The notes beneath the pieces were generated by a model that was not told where the DNA came from, ran no database searches, and saw nothing but the letters and a program-made list of their open reading frames with translations. A DNA stretch of 5,728 nucleotides, taken from Helicobacteraceae bacterium (lineage in GTDB: Bacteria > Campylobacterota > Campylobacteria > Campylobacterales > SZUA-545). This document shows, piece by piece, positions 4,764 through 5,728 of the stretch. A program made the translations under genes and the position numbers. Location: the NCBI GenBank assembly GCA_011390075.1, contig JAABTA010000072.1, forward strand, positions 1 to 5,728. The letters run 5' to 3'. Numbering within the stretch: the first letter of the stretch is position 1; each line of letters starts with the position of its first letter.

Positions 4764-5728
4764 TTAGAGAGACTTAAGTCTTAAGCATGCCTCTTCTAGC
4801 TCTGCTCTTTTTTTAGAAAAACAAAATCTAGCTAAACCTAGATCTTTACCCTCTTGATAAAAGGCTCTGCCGGGTACAGCTGCAATGCCTGTTTTTTCTA
4901 GCAAATTGACAACCTTCTCCTTATCATCTGCTCCCTCTATTTTTGAGATATCTGCAAGGACATAATAGGCACCTTTTACATACTGAGCTGGCAGTCCTGC
5001 CTCATTCAGAGCCCCTACAAAGAGATCCCGTTTTTCTTGATGCTCTTTGGCTACATCGGTGTAGTAGCTTTTGCTCAGATTTTTCAGCCCGCTTAAAACT
5101 CCTTTTTGCAAAGGAGCTGGCGGGCAGACATAGACAAGATCGTTAATAGCAGAGGCACCATCAATCACCTCTTTTAGGCCAAGGGCATACCCAAGTCTCC
5201 AGCCAGTAATAGAATAAATCTTAGAAAAACCGCTAATCACTACCGCTCTACTTTTTAAAGAGTCGATACTCAGCGCCGAGGTAAACTCAAGATTGTCATA
5301 AACAAAGTGTTCATACATCTCATCACTAAAGAGCACAAGATCGTTCTTTTGTGCCATGTCCCCTAGAGTTTCTAACTCTTCTCGTGTGTAGACCTTGCCA
5401 CTAGGATTGGATGGATTGCAGATAAGAATAGCTTTTGTTTTTGATGAGATCTGTAGCCGTAGAGCATCAAAATCAATGCCATACTCTGGTGGAAGAGTTT
5501 TAATAAACTTAATATCACACCCAATGCTCTTAAGAGTTGCAACATGATAGCCATAATAGGGCTCAAACAAAATCACCTCGTCCCCCTCGTCCAAAAGCGC
5601 CATAGCTGTGCTATAAAAAGCTCCTGTTGCCCCAAGGCTTACCAAGACATTCTCAGCACTCATACCTTGATGATAAAAGCTATTTTGCTTTTTAGCAATT
5701 GCCTCTCTTAAAGAGTGGTTTCCATAGG
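4764..5728 (-). CDS. Class I PLP-dependent aminotransferase, 5' end outside window
   Basis: The minus-strand frame stays open from its TAA at 4764-4766 to the right edge, giving about 321 of an expected 390 or so residues. The ATG at 5663 is internal: codons upstream of it read YGNHSLREAIAKK, the conserved block before the cofactor site. Visible motifs of the fold-type I aspartate aminotransferase superfamily, numbered from that Met, are LGATGAFYSTAM (10-21), ICNPSNPSG (81-89), SDEMYEHFVYD (113-123) with Asp 114 for the pyridine nitrogen and Tyr 117, SGFSKIYSITGWRLGY (144-159) with the Schiff-base Lys 148, GAYYVLADI (231-239), and Arg 279 in ARFCFS for the substrate carboxylate. It transfers an amino group between an amino acid and a 2-oxoacid. 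Aspartate or aromatic specificity is likely but unproven. No terminator separates it from the convergent dehydrogenase gene. Confidence 0.9.
   Translation of the reverse strand, partial: YGNHSLREAIAKKQNSFYHQGMSAENVLVSLGATGAFYSTAMALLDEGDEVILFEPYYGYHVATLKSIGCDIKFIKTLPPEYGIDFDALRLQISSKTKAILICNPSNPSGKVYTREELETLGDMAQKNDLVLFSDEMYEHFVYDNLEFTSALSIDSLKSRAVVISGFSKIYSITGWRLGYALGLKEVIDGASAINDLVYVCPPAPLQKGVLSGLKNLSKSYYTDVAKEHQEKRDLFVGALNEAGLPAQYVKGAYYVLADISKIEGADDKEKVVNLLEKTGIAAVPGRAFYQEGKDLGLARFCFSKKRAELEEACLRLKSL

Noticed and set aside
4943..5566. Open frames at 4943-5146 (plus) and 5372-5566 (minus)
   Set aside because: Both lie in wrong frames of the aminotransferase gene and show no domain features.

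Overview
The window is AT-rich, gene-dense bacterial DNA. I think it comes from the Campylobacterota (Epsilonproteobacteria), possibly a Sulfurimonas/Sulfurovum-like organism. The basis is T-rich promoters with clear -10 boxes and the style of the proteins, especially two small helix-turn-helix proteins with a C-terminal LLPYAP motif of a kind I associate with that phylum. This is inference from pattern, not a database match. There are no tRNA or rRNA genes, no CRISPR array, and no recognisable transposase or phage structural gene.

Layout, left to right. (1) Positions 75-1049 hold two tandem, diverged paralogues of an atypical XRE-like DNA-binding protein, each with its own -10 box. The second has no convincing ribosome binding site, and its promoter would start transcription at or next to the start codon. 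(2) Positions 1074-1502, minus strand, hold a Uma2-family (DUF820) nuclease gene that has lost its N-terminal third. Its open frame overlaps the end of a secreted 207-residue orphan protein (1489-2112, minus), which suggests a deletion or rearrangement junction. (3) The divergent region 2113-2396 carries an extended -10 promoter, a 9-bp palindrome, a longer inverted repeat and five copies of AACAAT/ATTGTT. It also holds a 38-codon small ORF that ends 2 nt before an AEC-family (auxin efflux carrier-type) permease gene (2397-3305). (4) Converging on the permease, with a 12-nt overlap, is a two-gene minus-strand unit: a 68-residue single-pass membrane protein whose 3' end overlaps the start of a stand-alone PPC/DUF296-domain protein. 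(5) Positions 3980-4046 form a near-perfect inverted repeat of 26-nt arms. It lies between the divergent start of that unit and of a short-chain dehydrogenase gene (4073-4762). Each arm carries the same promoter-like module facing outward. (6) The dehydrogenase gene ends 1 nt from the 3' end of a convergent, partial class I aminotransferase gene that runs off the right edge.

No single pathway links the genes. The transporter, dehydrogenase and aminotransferase are ordinary chromosomal metabolic functions. The left part (regulator pair, broken Uma2 gene, orphan secreted protein) looks more like a variable region. The features I find most worth a second look are the mirrored promoter module, the AACAAT/ATTGTT cluster with its palindrome, and the tandem regulator pair.
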